From NCBI RefSeq assembly GCF_037478135.1, contig NZ_JBBHDV010000006.1, positions 1-64,000 of the forward strand: DNA of 64,000 nucleotides, in the 5' to 3' direction. The notes under the pieces were generated by a model, which was not told the DNA's origin, did not search any database, and saw only the letters and a list, made by a program, of their open reading frames with translations. The position numbers and the translations under genes were made by a program. This DNA is from Denitratimonas sp037478135 (GTDB lineage Bacteria > Pseudomonadota > Gammaproteobacteria > Xanthomonadales > Xanthomonadaceae). Below, piece after piece: positions 24,878 through 34,346 of the stretch (position 1 is the stretch's first letter; each line of letters starts with the position of its first letter).

Positions 24878-25349
24878 CGGCCCGCTCCAGCCAGCGCGGC
24901 AGGCTGCGCTGTGCCATCACCAGCAGTGCGCGCGCCTGTTCCGCCGGCACCTGGGCGCGATAGGGCGCATCCAGCAGCAGTCGCCCCTCACCCTGCGAAA
25001 ACGGGCGCAGCGCATCGCCGGCATCGAGAAATTCCAGCCAGTCCTGGCCTTGCAGGCGTTCGGCCCCGGGCGAGACTTCGCGTGCGATGCGACGCAAGCT
25101 GACCGACAACGCGGCGACCTGTGCCGCGCCCTGGTTTTCGCCCGGAAAACGCTGGCTCAGCGATTCAAGTTCTGCCTGCAAGAAATCCCGTCTGGCGCGC
25201 TGTTTATGGCGTCGCCGCAACCTTTGCCACAACCAAAAGGACAGGGCCAGCAACAGCAATGCCAGCAACCACCAGCCCGGTGCAGGCGGCCACCATGACG
25301 GCGGCGCCGGCAGATGGATATCCGCCAGTTGCGGGCCGTCGGGCATCAT
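24870..25349 (-). CDS. DUF4381 domain protein
   Basis: A 159-residue protein with one transmembrane helix near residues 22-42 (W-W-L-L-A-L-L-L-L-A) preceded by P-P-A-P-G-W and followed by a basic, helical cytoplasmic region. The position between a DUF58 gene and batA, and the P-x-W-W-P-P-A-P-G-W pattern, fit the DUF4381 family regularly found in MoxR-Bat operons. No enzymatic motif is visible. Start and stop overlap both neighbours. Confidence 0.8.
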   Translation of the reverse strand: MMPDGPQLADIHLPAPPSWWPPAPGWWLLALLLLALSFWLWQRLRRRHKQRARRDFLQAELESLSQRFPGENQGAAQVAALSVSLRRIAREVSPGAERLQGQDWLEFLDAGDALRPFSQGEGRLLLDAPYRAQVPAEQARALLVMAQRSLPRWLERADA

Positions 25350-26284
25350 GCCGTCTGCTCCCTTGAGCCACCGCGCAGCAACGCAGCCAGTGCATCGACC
25401 GGTTCCTCATCGGTGGCTACCAGTGCCACCCGCACGCCCACGCGCTGCAATGCGGCACGCGCATCGGCGTGGCGTTCGGAGAAGTGCTGCACCCAGCGCT
25501 GGCGCGCCGCCTGCGACAACAAGTGCAGGCGGCTGCGGCTGCGGCCGTCGCTGATGTGGTATTCGGCTGGCGGTGGCGCTGCCTGTTCGATCGGATCCAC
25601 CAACAGGCACGCGGCCAGATCATGATGCGCACGCAACCGAGCCAGCGCGGAGACCACCTGTGCATCGACGCTGCGCGGATCCAACAGCAGCATGATCTGG
25701 CTGCCCGGGCGCAGCACGCGCTGCAGGCGCTCCAGCGCCTGCGCGACATGGGCGGCGCCAGCGCCATCGTCCTGCATGGTGCGCGGCGGCTGCCAACGCA
25801 CCAGTGCATCCAGTGCACGCAGCGCGCCGTGGCGGCCACCGGCCGGCGGCACCAGTTCGGTCTGGGCGGCACAACCGGCCGCCGCCAAGCGGTTGCCTTC
25901 CTGCGCCGCGAGCCAGAGTGTCAGCGCCGCCAATCGCGCTGCCTGCACCGACTTGAAGCAGCCACGGGTGCCGAACGCCATCGTTGCGGAACGGTCATAG
26001 ACCACCGCCGTGGTGCGCTCGCGCTCGGGCTGGAACAGCTTGGTATGGGTGCGGCCGGTACGCGCGGTGACGCGCCAGTCGATATGCCGCACATCATCGC
26101 CTGCCGCATACAGCCGGGATTCGGCGTATTCCATGCCGCGCCCCCGGAAAGGAGACTGCTGCGCACCGGAAAGGGCGTCGGCACTGCGGCGCTGGGCCAG
26201 CCGCGCCAGGCGACCAACCTGCGCGCGCAGGCCCACCAGTTCACGCAGGTCCACCTGGACCCCGGGGATCGCCTCGGCATGCAT
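25346..26284 (-). CDS. DUF58 family protein
   Basis: A 312-residue soluble protein. It carries the DUF58 signature: G-R-G-M-E-Y-A-E-S-R-L-Y-x-x-G-D-D-V-R-H-I-D-W-R-V-T-A-R-T, then K-L-F-Q-P-E-R-E-R-T and the VWA-like D-R-S-A-T-M. DUF58 proteins always accompany MoxR ATPases and are thought to be their clients or adaptors. It begins 8 bases after the moxR stop. Confidence 0.88.
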   Translation of the reverse strand: MHAEAIPGVQVDLRELVGLRAQVGRLARLAQRRSADALSGAQQSPFRGRGMEYAESRLYAAGDDVRHIDWRVTARTGRTHTKLFQPERERTTAVVYDRSATMAFGTRGCFKSVQAARLAALTLWLAAQEGNRLAAAGCAAQTELVPPAGGRHGALRALDALVRWQPPRTMQDDGAGAAHVAQALERLQRVLRPGSQIMLLLDPRSVDAQVVSALARLRAHHDLAACLLVDPIEQAAPPPAEYHISDGRSRSRLHLLSQAARQRWVQHFSERHADARAALQRVGVRVALVATDEEPVDALAALLRGGSREQTA

Positions 26285-26292
26285 CGGCTGGT

Positions 26293-27294
26293 TCAGGGTA
26301 CGGGAATACGATCGAGCAGCGCGTTGATCACGTCATCGCTGCTGGCGCCATCAGCCTCGGCCTCGAAAGACAGCAGCACGCGGTGGCGCAGCACATCCAG
26401 CGCGACCGCATGCACGTCCTGCGGCGCCACGTAGTCGCGCCCTTCCAGCCAGGCGTGGGCGCGTGCACAGCGTTCCAGTGCGATGGTGCCGCGCGGACTG
26501 GCACCGAACGCAATCTGGCGCTTGAGTGTCTGGTCGTAATGCGATGCATCGCGCGTGGCCAACACGATCTCGACGATGTAACGGCTCATTTCCGAAGACA
26601 GATGCAGATCCAGCAGCGCACTGCGCGCCGCCAGGATCGACGCCTCGGAAAGCTTCTCCGGCACGGGAGCTGCACCGTTTCCGATCTGGTCGCGGGCCTG
26701 GTTGCGGGCCAGATCAAGGATACGCATTTCCGCCTCGGCATCCGGATAGCCGATGCGCACATGCATCAGGAAGCGATCCAGCTGGGCCTCGGGCAAGGGA
26801 TAGGTACCTTCCTGCTCGATCGGGTTCTGCGTGGCCATCACCAGGAACAGGCGCGGCAACGGATACGTGGTGCGACCGACGGTGATCTGGCGCTCGCCCA
26901 TCGCCTCCAGCAGTGCCGACTGGACTTTCGCCGGTGCACGGTTGATCTCATCGGCCAGCAGCAGGTTGTGGAAAATCGGCCCGGCCTGGAACTCGAAACG
27001 CGCTTCCTGCGGACGGTATATGTCGGTGCCGGTCAGGTCCGAGGGCAGCAGATCGGGCGTGAACTGGATGCGGTGGAAGTCGGCCTCGATGCGCAGCGCC
27101 AGCTCCTTGATCGCGGTGGTCTTGGCCAGCCCGGGCGCACCTTCGACCAGCAGATGGCCATCGGCCAGCATTGCGATCAGCAAGCGCTCGACCAGCGCGG
27201 GCTGGCCCACCACCCGTTCGGAAAGATCAGCACGCAAGCGGGCAAAGCTGGCTTGCAGCTGGGTGGTCTGGGCATCCTGGGGATGTCCGTCCAT
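26293..27294 (-). CDS. moxR: MoxR-family AAA+ ATPase
   Basis: A 333-residue AAA+ ATPase with Walker A G-A-P-G-L-A-K-T-T, Walker B L-L-A-D-E-I-N-R-A-P-A-K, sensor 1 A-T-Q-N-P-I-E-Q-E-G-T-Y and the P-L-P-E-A-Q-L-D-R-F arginine-finger region. MoxR proteins act as chaperones for assembly of VWA-containing complexes, here the Bat proteins. Start at 27294 was chosen because AGAGG lies 8 bases upstream; the earlier ATG at 27312 has no ribosome binding site. First gene of the bat operon; a TAGAAT -10-like sequence lies on the minus strand at 27373-27378. Confidence 0.92.
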   Translation of the reverse strand: MDGHPQDAQTTQLQASFARLRADLSERVVGQPALVERLLIAMLADGHLLVEGAPGLAKTTAIKELALRIEADFHRIQFTPDLLPSDLTGTDIYRPQEARFEFQAGPIFHNLLLADEINRAPAKVQSALLEAMGERQITVGRTTYPLPRLFLVMATQNPIEQEGTYPLPEAQLDRFLMHVRIGYPDAEAEMRILDLARNQARDQIGNGAAPVPEKLSEASILAARSALLDLHLSSEMSRYIVEIVLATRDASHYDQTLKRQIAFGASPRGTIALERCARAHAWLEGRDYVAPQDVHAVALDVLRHRVLLSFEAEADGASSDDVINALLDRIPVP

Positions 27295-27435
27295 GCGTGG
27301 AACCTCTGGCATCGGGTTGGGTTTCAGGAACCGGGAAGCCGGGTTGGACAGGCAACGCGGCGCAAGGTTCCGATTCTATCCCGCCCGACGCCAACGACCC
27401 GACCGTTGAGGGGTCCCACCGTGCCGGATGTACCG

Positions 27436-28584
27436 CTAACGACCTTCGAGCACCTGCGCCAGCGGCATCGGCTTGCCGATCAGATACCCCTGCGCATAGC
27501 GGCATCCAAGACGCTGAAGAACATCAAGCTGGGTCTGGCTTTCGATGCCCTCCACCAGCGCGTCGGCGCCGATGGCCTGCACCAGTGCCACGATCGCTTC
27601 CAGCATCGCAATGGCGCGCGGAGCGGTTTCGATATCGCGCACGAACGCCTGGTCGATCTTGACCGTGTCAAAGGCGAGTTCGCGCAGATGGCTCAGATTT
27701 GAGAACCCGGTGCCGAAGTCGTCCAGCGCCACCCGGATGCCATGCGCGCGGCACTTCCCCAACAGCTCGGAGACCAGGCCGTAATCCAGTACCTGGCTCT
27801 CGGTGATCTCGAGCTTGACCGCCGAGGTCGGCAGGTCCGCTTCTTTCAACCAGACCAGCAGCTGTTCGATCAGGCGCGCCTCGCGCAGCTGCCGCGGGGA
27901 AACATTGATCGACACGAACGGCAACGGCTCCATGCCGCTTTTCCGCATCGCCACCAGCGCCGCGATGGCCTCGTGCAACATGTACTCGCCGACCGGCACG
28001 ATCAGCGAGGTCTCCTCGGCAAGGGCGATGAACTCGGCCGGAGAAATCGGACCACGCTCGGGATGGCGCCAACGTATCAGCGCCTCATAGCCGGCCACGT
28101 GCTGTTGCGGAATCTCGAACAGCGGTTGCAGATGCATCTCCAGTTCGCGACGTTCCAGCGCTTCGCGCAACTGCGATTCGAGGCGGATCTTGGCGATGGC
28201 GGCGACGTCTTCGGCATCGGTGAGGGTTTCCGGCGCATCCAGTCCACGCAACGTCGCGAGCATCGCGCGATAGCGTTTGAGCTGTCCTCCGAGCAGCGCC
28301 CTCACCACCGGATCAGTTTGCGCCACTCGATCCGCCAGATGCTCGCGATCGATGACCAGCAGTACCGAGTCCTCCAGTGCGACCGCAGTGGCGGTGCGTG
28401 GCGCGTCGTCGATCATCGCCATCTCACCCACCAGATCGCCCGGCCCCAGATCCGCCAAGGCCGTCGCCCCTTCATCCTGCCCCACGATGATGCGGACCTT
28501 GCCGCTTTCGATCAGATAGGCCGAACGACCGGAATCGTGTTCGCGGAACAGGGTTTCACCGGTATGCAGTGCTCGCCGACTCAT
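27436..28584 (-). CDS. cyclic-nucleotide-binding domain plus EAL c-di-GMP phosphodiesterase
   Basis: A 382-residue cytoplasmic protein. Residues 1-115 form a cNMP-binding (Crp-like) sensor domain, with G-D-L-V-G-E-M-A-M-I-D-D-A-P-R-T-A-T marking the phosphate-binding cassette. Residues about 135-380 are an EAL domain with all key motifs: Y-E-A-L-I-R-W, N-V-S-P-R-Q-L, L-E-I-T-E-S, D-D-F-G-T-G, K-I-D-Q and V-E-G-I-E, so it is expected to be an active c-di-GMP hydrolase. No GGDEF domain is present. A nucleotide signal would thus control c-di-GMP turnover, and the neighbouring pil genes make a link to surface motility tempting, but regulation is inferred only. Confidence 0.92.
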   Translation of the reverse strand: MSRRALHTGETLFREHDSGRSAYLIESGKVRIIVGQDEGATALADLGPGDLVGEMAMIDDAPRTATAVALEDSVLLVIDREHLADRVAQTDPVVRALLGGQLKRYRAMLATLRGLDAPETLTDAEDVAAIAKIRLESQLREALERRELEMHLQPLFEIPQQHVAGYEALIRWRHPERGPISPAEFIALAEETSLIVPVGEYMLHEAIAALVAMRKSGMEPLPFVSINVSPRQLREARLIEQLLVWLKEADLPTSAVKLEITESQVLDYGLVSELLGKCRAHGIRVALDDFGTGFSNLSHLRELAFDTVKIDQAFVRDIETAPRAIAMLEAIVALVQAIGADALVEGIESQTQLDVLQRLGCRYAQGYLIGKPMPLAQVLEGR

Positions 28585-28731
28585 GGGGACCCTTCTGGAA
28601 GTGCCATCGACACCCGAGCCTTCTCACTTCAATGCTGGCAGGGTCTGTCTTGAATAATACTGCCCTCAACTTGGACTCCTTACCAACCTTCGCTGAAGAC
28701 CATCAATCGCAATGCTACGCCTTACCTTTTG

Positions 28732-28770
28732 AATAGAAAAAGGGTCGTCATGGACGACCCTTTTTCTATT
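28732..28770. terminator. very strong bidirectional terminator
   Basis: AATAGAAAAAGGGTCGTC at 28732-28749 and its exact reverse complement at 28753-28770 enclose a 3-base loop, giving an 18-bp perfect stem with A and T runs at the base of each side. It ends the transcript of the Ig-like lipoprotein gene (and of the pil operon). Confidence 0.93.
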
Positions 28771-28821
28771 ATGTCACGTTCCGCCTATTACCATGATTAA
28801 GCGGAAACGCTCGCCTTCCTT

Positions 28822-31488
28822 TTATGGCGCCGGAGGCTCACAACCCGGATTGCTCGGGCTGACAATGATGGTACAAAGGTTAATACCCTGCAGGGTCACC
28901 TCAGCACTCGCCTCTCCATCCACTGTTTCGAATACGCAGGAGCCAGCATTCCCCGGAACACTGGTATCAGGATTGGTTATATTCAAGCCTGGAGCACTAA
29001 TGACCGCAGTCGTCTGGCCACTGTTGTTCGTGACTCCCGGGCCGGATTGCAGGGAGATCGTCGCACCACCTTCACCCTGACAGGTGCCAACGATCTGGAA
29101 GCCCGGCAGTGGCGCACCTGCCGAATCCACCAGCGTCAGCGTCACGGTGCCGCCACCAGTCATCGCCGTCGGATTTGCCATCAGGGCCTTGGCCGCAAAC
29201 GTGAACTCCACCGTGCCGGTAGCGCCAGCGGCACCAAAGACCAGCAGCGGCTCACCTTCGTCGCTGACGCCCTGGGTGGATACCCGGGCCACGGTGCATC
29301 CGCTGCCAAAAGCAGTCGGCTCGTCAACGCTTCCAGCATTGGCCACGCCATCCACCGAACCGGAACCCGAGAGGCCCTGGAACGCGAAGCTAACGGGAAT
29401 CCCGCCCATCGGCGCACCGAGCGCATCGTACAGGCAGACAGTCACATCACGCGTAGTGTTGGCCGGAATCACATTCGGACTGACCACCAGCGTCGCCGGT
29501 GCCACACCTGCGAAATAGGCGAATTCGACATCCGCCACCTTCTTTGGCTGACCTGCCACCACGGGGCCGTCGGCCTGTGCCCAGATCACCGCGAGCTTGC
29601 CGAGCTTTTCGATCGGATAGTTCATCTTCGTCACCGCCACGCCCAGCTCGTTCGTGGTGGCGCTGGCGATGATATTGCCGTCCGCCGCGCGCCCGATGAT
29701 GTACGGCAGGATGCCGCCGTAATCCACACTCTGACCGGTGGTGTCGTTGTGGTTGAAACGATAATCCACGCTCAGGCTGGTGTTGCTGTGCACTTGGGTC
29801 ACCGCGCGGGCGCTTTCCAGATCGCGGTTGCCGATGATGTCCTCACCGAACACCACCAGGGTGTCACCGGCGCCCACGCCGCCGCCGGCCGTCGCAAAGC
29901 GACCATCCACCGCGGTGAAGGCGGTACCGCCTTCCTGCGGATTGCCGTCGCCACCGGCGATGTAGTAGTCGCCCACACCGCTGGCCTGGGGTTCGTCGAT
30001 CAGGCCGAAATTGATCCGGGTACCCGGCAACACCGGGTTGCCCTGACGGTCCGTTGCGATCACCGCGACGGTGACGCTGTAGGTTCCGTCCGGGGAAACC
30101 GGAATCGTGACTTCGCCTGCGCCCAGGTCCACTACCTCGATGTCGCCACCCGCCGGATTGATGGTCAAGGCATTGACCGTCGGCTGGGTGATTTCCAGAT
30201 CGAACAGGCGGCCGTCGGAAACCACAACCGAGCGCTCGACGGTAACCGGATCGCTGATGCCGTTGTCGACGTTGTTGTCGGCACGATCGGCGGTCAGCCG
30301 GATCACGTAGGAACCGGTTTCGGTGCCGGCGATGAAGTTGGCGGCACCCACGCCTGCGGTGGTGCGCAGGTCGATAGAACTATGTGAGCTCACCGCAATT
30401 CCGGCCGCATTGACGCCACTCAGACGCGCCATACCCGGAACTCCGCCAGTCTGAAGACCAACGATTTCCAGACGATAATTGTTGTATGCCGTTCCACCAG
30501 CTTCGGGCTCCGGAACCGGCTGACCAAGTGCATCACGTACATGGATATCAAGCAGACCATTGCTGTTGCCGCCCGAGCCCTGGACATAGATCGGACCGGA
30601 AGCCAGATCCAGTGCGAGTTGGGTCGGCAGCGGCGGGGTTGTGGTGACGATCTGGAAGTCCTGGCTGGCGGTAACCGTCTGGTTGGTGACCTCGTCCTGC
30701 GTGGTGATGGTGAGCGTCGTGGTGCCGGTGGACTGGAGTGAATGGACAAAAATTGTCGCCTTGCCCGCAACCACATCAACCGGCGCCTGACCCATGCGGA
30801 TCAGGAATTCGCAACCATCCAGTGTTTCCATGTCGCATTCGGTTTCCGGGTCATCCAGGGTGCTGAAACCACCCGTGTTGTCGACCGGATTGATGGAAAC
30901 CTGGATGCCGTCTTCCCGATTGACCAGTTCACCATTGCCATCACGTACCGTCACGGTCACTTCGGACATGTAGGGCGAGCCCATGAACGGCGACACACCC
31001 CACACGTTGACCGGCAGCTGGGTGCGGGTCGCTGCAATCTGCAGGCGCTGATCGGTGCCACTGACCGCAATCGTGGTGGTCGTGGTGGCCGTTCCTGCGG
31101 ACCCTGCGGTGGAGAAGGTCAGCGTGACATTGCCCGAACCACCGGCGGTGTAACGGAAATTGACCGTACCGCCCGCTGTGGGGCCGGAAGCCGCATCCGA
31201 TCCGGCGCCATTGGGTGGCACCCAGCGGATGCTGCCCGAGTTGCCGGGCGACACGCTTGCATTGACGTTGGTGCCATCCGCCACGGCCGTCCCGTTGGCA
31301 TTGGTCACGCGCACCTGGACATCGACCGTCTGACCCGGGCTGGCGCTGTTGGAGGTCGGCGTCGCGCTGATCTTGATCGAAGGCGGTTGGAATATTGAAT
31401 CCCCCCCGCTGCTTCCGCCGCCACAGGCGACCAGTACCGACGTGGCCGCCAGCAGCAAAAGGCTTTTCAGGATGGCTGCAAATTTCAT
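28822..31488 (-). CDS. large Ig-like (Big/invasin-type) lipoprotein
   Basis: An 888-residue lipoprotein with lipobox L-V-A-C22-G-G-G followed by a Gly/Ser-rich linker. The remainder is a string of beta-sandwich, Ig-like modules with recurring T-V-D-V-Q-V-x-V-T-N-A-N-G and V-T-V-x-V-x-D-x-x-G patterns typical of Big-1/invasin-type domains; six or more repeats can be made out. Paired cysteines occur in several modules. GGAGA is six bases upstream of the ATG. It lies directly downstream of pilQ, ends in the strong terminator, and so appears to be the last gene of the pil operon. It may be a surface adhesin or a pilus-associated outer-membrane lipoprotein; the function is inferred from position only. 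Confidence 0.85.
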   Translation of the reverse strand: MKFAAILKSLLLLAATSVLVACGGGSSGGDSIFQPPSIKISATPTSNSASPGQTVDVQVRVTNANGTAVADGTNVNASVSPGNSGSIRWVPPNGAGSDAASGPTAGGTVNFRYTAGGSGNVTLTFSTAGSAGTATTTTTIAVSGTDQRLQIAATRTQLPVNVWGVSPFMGSPYMSEVTVTVRDGNGELVNREDGIQVSINPVDNTGGFSTLDDPETECDMETLDGCEFLIRMGQAPVDVVAGKATIFVHSLQSTGTTTLTITTQDEVTNQTVTASQDFQIVTTTPPLPTQLALDLASGPIYVQGSGGNSNGLLDIHVRDALGQPVPEPEAGGTAYNNYRLEIVGLQTGGVPGMARLSGVNAAGIAVSSHSSIDLRTTAGVGAANFIAGTETGSYVIRLTADRADNNVDNGISDPVTVERSVVVSDGRLFDLEITQPTVNALTINPAGGDIEVVDLGAGEVTIPVSPDGTYSVTVAVIATDRQGNPVLPGTRINFGLIDEPQASGVGDYYIAGGDGNPQEGGTAFTAVDGRFATAGGGVGAGDTLVVFGEDIIGNRDLESARAVTQVHSNTSLSVDYRFNHNDTTGQSVDYGGILPYIIGRAADGNIIASATTNELGVAVTKMNYPIEKLGKLAVIWAQADGPVVAGQPKKVADVEFAYFAGVAPATLVVSPNVIPANTTRDVTVCLYDALGAPMGGIPVSFAFQGLSGSGSVDGVANAGSVDEPTAFGSGCTVARVSTQGVSDEGEPLLVFGAAGATGTVEFTFAAKALMANPTAMTGGGTVTLTLVDSAGAPLPGFQIVGTCQGEGGATISLQSGPGVTNNSGQTTAVISAPGLNITNPDTSVPGNAGSCVFETVDGEASAEVTLQGINLCTIIVSPSNPGCEPPAP

Positions 31489-31551
31489 TGGTAATCTCCG
31501 CGAACCGGGTCGCTTCCTGCGTTACAAAAATTTGGGGTTCAGTGCTGCGAA

Positions 31552-33783
31552 TCAGTGCTCGCGAGGTCCTGCGACATTGAGCACCTTGGGGGTGACGAAG
31601 ATCAGCAGCTCGGCTTTCGTCTGGTCACGCCGTTTGTTGCGGAACAGGTTGCCAAGTACCGGCACATCGCCCAGGAAGGGAACCTTGGTGATGTCTTCCT
31701 GGCTGGTGAACTCGTAGACGCCGCCGACTACGACAGTCTGGCCACTGTCCACCAGAACCGCGGTGGTGACCTCACGACGTGCCAGTTCCGGCGTGGAACC
31801 CAATTCACCAAGATTCACGTAGCCAATGATTTCGTCTTTCTTGACCCCCATGTTGAGAAAGACTCGGCCATCCTGGGTGATGGTGGGTGTGACATTGAGT
31901 TCCAGCAGTGCCTCTTTGAAGTTCACCGTTGGCGTGGCATTGGCCCCGACGCCCGAGGTGGTGACATAACCAACCTCACGGCCCTGACTGATTTTCGCCA
32001 TCTGTTGATTGGACGTAATCACGCGCGGGCTGGAAACGACCTCACCGCGGCCCTCGCTCTGCAAGGCGGACAATTCAAGATCCAGCAAATAGTCGGCCCC
32101 GAGGATGGAGAAGCCGATCGCGCCAGCCGGGTTCGCAACCGGCAGGTTCACATTAAGGCGATCACCCACTCCAACTCCGGTACCGATCCCGGCCAATGGC
32201 GGACGACCAGCCAGACGGTTGGCCAACGCGGCATTGGTCATACCGGCGGCCCCCCCCAATGACCCGGAAGTGGTAATGATGGTGTTGTCGCCTTCCTGGC
32301 GACCGCTGCTGATTCCGAATCGAGCACCCAATTCGCGAGCGAAGCTTTCGGAAGCAATCACGATGCGCGCCTCGATCAGCACCTGGTCCACAGGCCGATC
32401 CAGCAATGCGATCAAGCTCTTGATTTCGCCGATTTTGTCGACCGTATCATTCAGCAGCAAGGTATTGGTACGCGAGTCAAAGCTGACGCTGCCGCGGGGC
32501 GACAGGAAGCCCCGGGTCTGTTCTGCGCCTTGTTGACCACCTTGGCCGCCGGACTTGCTTTCATCCGTCAGCAACGCCGCAATTTCCGAAGCGCTGCCAT
32601 AGTTGATCGGGATGTACTCGGTGACCAGCGGCGCATTGCGCTCGTTGTCGCGACGGGCCTCGGCCAGTGCCTTTTCGTAATTGGCGATCTCGGACTGCGG
32701 TGCAACCCAGACGACGTTGCCGTCGATCCGCTTGTCCAGGCTCTTGGCGCGCAGCACGATATCCAGCGCCTGATCCCACGGCACCCGGTCCAGGCGCAGC
32801 GTGACGTTGCCGGTGACAGAATCCGCGGCCACGACGTTGAAGCCGGACTCCTGCGCAATCAGGCTGAGCACCTGACGGACGGGGATTTCCTGGAAGTTGA
32901 ACGTCACCGGGGTACCGGTGTAGCCCTTTTCCTCTTCACGCCCCAGCCCGGCAACAGCCTCATCGGCCGAGACATCCTCCTGCTGTGGCGACACTTCGAG
33001 CACGTACTGCCCACCGGTCTGGTAGGCCATGGTTTCGTACGGGCCGGTGGTCAGCACCGTCACGCGCGAGCCGTTGCCGCGCTGGGTCGATTCGATCGAG
33101 CGCACCGGCGTGGCGAAGTCGGTCACGTCCAGGCGCTGGCGCAGCGACTCGGGCATGTCGACATCCTGCAGGTCGATGGTGACGGTCTGGCCTTCGCTGC
33201 GCAGGTCGGCGATCGCGTTGTGGCTGTCCATTTCCAGCACAATGCGGGCTGCGCCTTCAGCGGTGCGACGGAAATCAACATTGGTGACGGCGGCATTGCG
33301 GCCGGCGACGCGCTTGGCCGGATCGGTCGCCAGGCCCGGCGTGACACCAGCGGCCGTGGATCGGGCGGTGCCGGCAACTTCGATCACGTAGCTGCTGCCA
33401 TCGGCATAGGCCTGGTAGGCGGCCTGGCTGAACAGGTCGATCACCACGCGGGTGCGGCCACCGGCTTCCACCGCGCTGATCGAATTGGTCGCGCCGTTGC
33501 CCACCGCAATGCGGCGATCCGCGATCCGGTTGGATGTGCCCGGAAGGTCGATCGCAATTCGCGGAGGATCATCCGTGGTGAACGCCTGTGCACCGGAGAC
33601 CGGGTCGGCCAAGTGCAGAACCACGCGCACACTGCCGTCGGAGGCGGTCGCGTAGCTGATCTCCTCCAGGACATTGGCGGATGCAGGCAAGCCCACGAGC
33701 AGGGCCAGGGTTCCCAAAAGGCCGACGAGCCTGCGCTTGGCGCCTGCTGCCGCTTCCTGGATTGTGTCTTTCGTCGAGGTCAT
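31552..33783 (-). CDS. pilQ: type IV pilus secretin PilQ
   Basis: A 743-residue outer-membrane secretin through which the pilus exits. After a signal peptide ending P-A-S-A-N come two AMIN domains (about 30-130 and 150-270, binding peptidoglycan), an STN/N0 domain (V-T-F-N-F-Q-E-I-P-V-R-Q-V-L), an N1 domain and the C-terminal secretin domain with V-L-I-E-A-R-I-V-I-A and V-V-V-G-G-V-Y. An ATG at 33783 with GGGGGA seven bases upstream is preferred over the ATG at 33798. The coding strand contains a run of eight G at 32250-32257 that could slip. Preceded by pilP with only 17 bases between. Confidence 0.95.
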   Translation of the reverse strand: MTSTKDTIQEAAAGAKRRLVGLLGTLALLVGLPASANVLEEISYATASDGSVRVVLHLADPVSGAQAFTTDDPPRIAIDLPGTSNRIADRRIAVGNGATNSISAVEAGGRTRVVIDLFSQAAYQAYADGSSYVIEVAGTARSTAAGVTPGLATDPAKRVAGRNAAVTNVDFRRTAEGAARIVLEMDSHNAIADLRSEGQTVTIDLQDVDMPESLRQRLDVTDFATPVRSIESTQRGNGSRVTVLTTGPYETMAYQTGGQYVLEVSPQQEDVSADEAVAGLGREEEKGYTGTPVTFNFQEIPVRQVLSLIAQESGFNVVAADSVTGNVTLRLDRVPWDQALDIVLRAKSLDKRIDGNVVWVAPQSEIANYEKALAEARRDNERNAPLVTEYIPINYGSASEIAALLTDESKSGGQGGQQGAEQTRGFLSPRGSVSFDSRTNTLLLNDTVDKIGEIKSLIALLDRPVDQVLIEARIVIASESFARELGARFGISSGRQEGDNTIITTSGSLGGAAGMTNAALANRLAGRPPLAGIGTGVGVGDRLNVNLPVANPAGAIGFSILGADYLLDLELSALQSEGRGEVVSSPRVITSNQQMAKISQGREVGYVTTSGVGANATPTVNFKEALLELNVTPTITQDGRVFLNMGVKKDEIIGYVNLGELGSTPELARREVTTAVLVDSGQTVVVGGVYEFTSQEDITKVPFLGDVPVLGNLFRNKRRDQTKAELLIFVTPKVLNVAGPREH

Positions 33784-33800
33784 CTTGCTATCCCCCATCC

Positions 33801-34346
33801 CTAATTGTCGTCCAGCGCCACTTGGGCTTTGCGTTCCATCCAACCGCCAGCGCCGTCGGGCACCAGTTCCGTCAATTCAATCCGATCTTCGAAGATCGTG
33901 TCGATCCTGCCATCGCTCTGCCCCAGGTAGTCACCTGCGACCACCTTGTGCACCACCCGATCAGGATCCATCAGCAGTGCCACCATTTCAGCGCCGGCGC
34001 CAAGGGTTCCGACCATGTCGAGGCTGTCCAGCGGATAGGCCTCCAGCGGCTCCTTGCGGCGCGTCGGATCCGGACGCAGGCTGGAGTCGGATACCGCCTC
34101 CTGCTCCGGTGCCGGTGCGCTGAAGGGATCACGCAGATGCTGGGCGGCGTACTCGAAGGACTCGAACTGGCGCATTACCGGCAGCGGATCCAGCGGCTTG
34201 GGCGGGCGCGCCTTGACATCGGCAACCCAGGCCTGCAGGTCGGACGTGCCCGGGGCACAGCCACCCAGCATGAACGCCATCGCCAGACCCAGTGCGGCCG
34301 GCCGCCATGGCAGGATGCGGGAAACGCGGGAATGATCAGGTTTCAT
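33801..34346 (-). CDS. pilP: pilus assembly lipoprotein PilP
   Basis: A 181-residue inner-membrane-anchored lipoprotein (lipobox L-G-G-C with signal at residues 1-29) that links PilNO to PilQ. The C-terminal beta-domain has the typical P-L-D-S-L-D-M-V-G-T-L and V-V-A-G-D-Y-L-G-Q-S-D-G-R-I patterns. The ATG shares one base with the pilO stop (TGATG). Length matches the family. Confidence 0.93.
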   Translation of the reverse strand: MKPDHSRVSRILPWRPAALGLAMAFMLGGCAPGTSDLQAWVADVKARPPKPLDPLPVMRQFESFEYAAQHLRDPFSAPAPEQEAVSDSSLRPDPTRRKEPLEAYPLDSLDMVGTLGAGAEMVALLMDPDRVVHKVVAGDYLGQSDGRIDTIFEDRIELTELVPDGAGGWMERKAQVALDDN

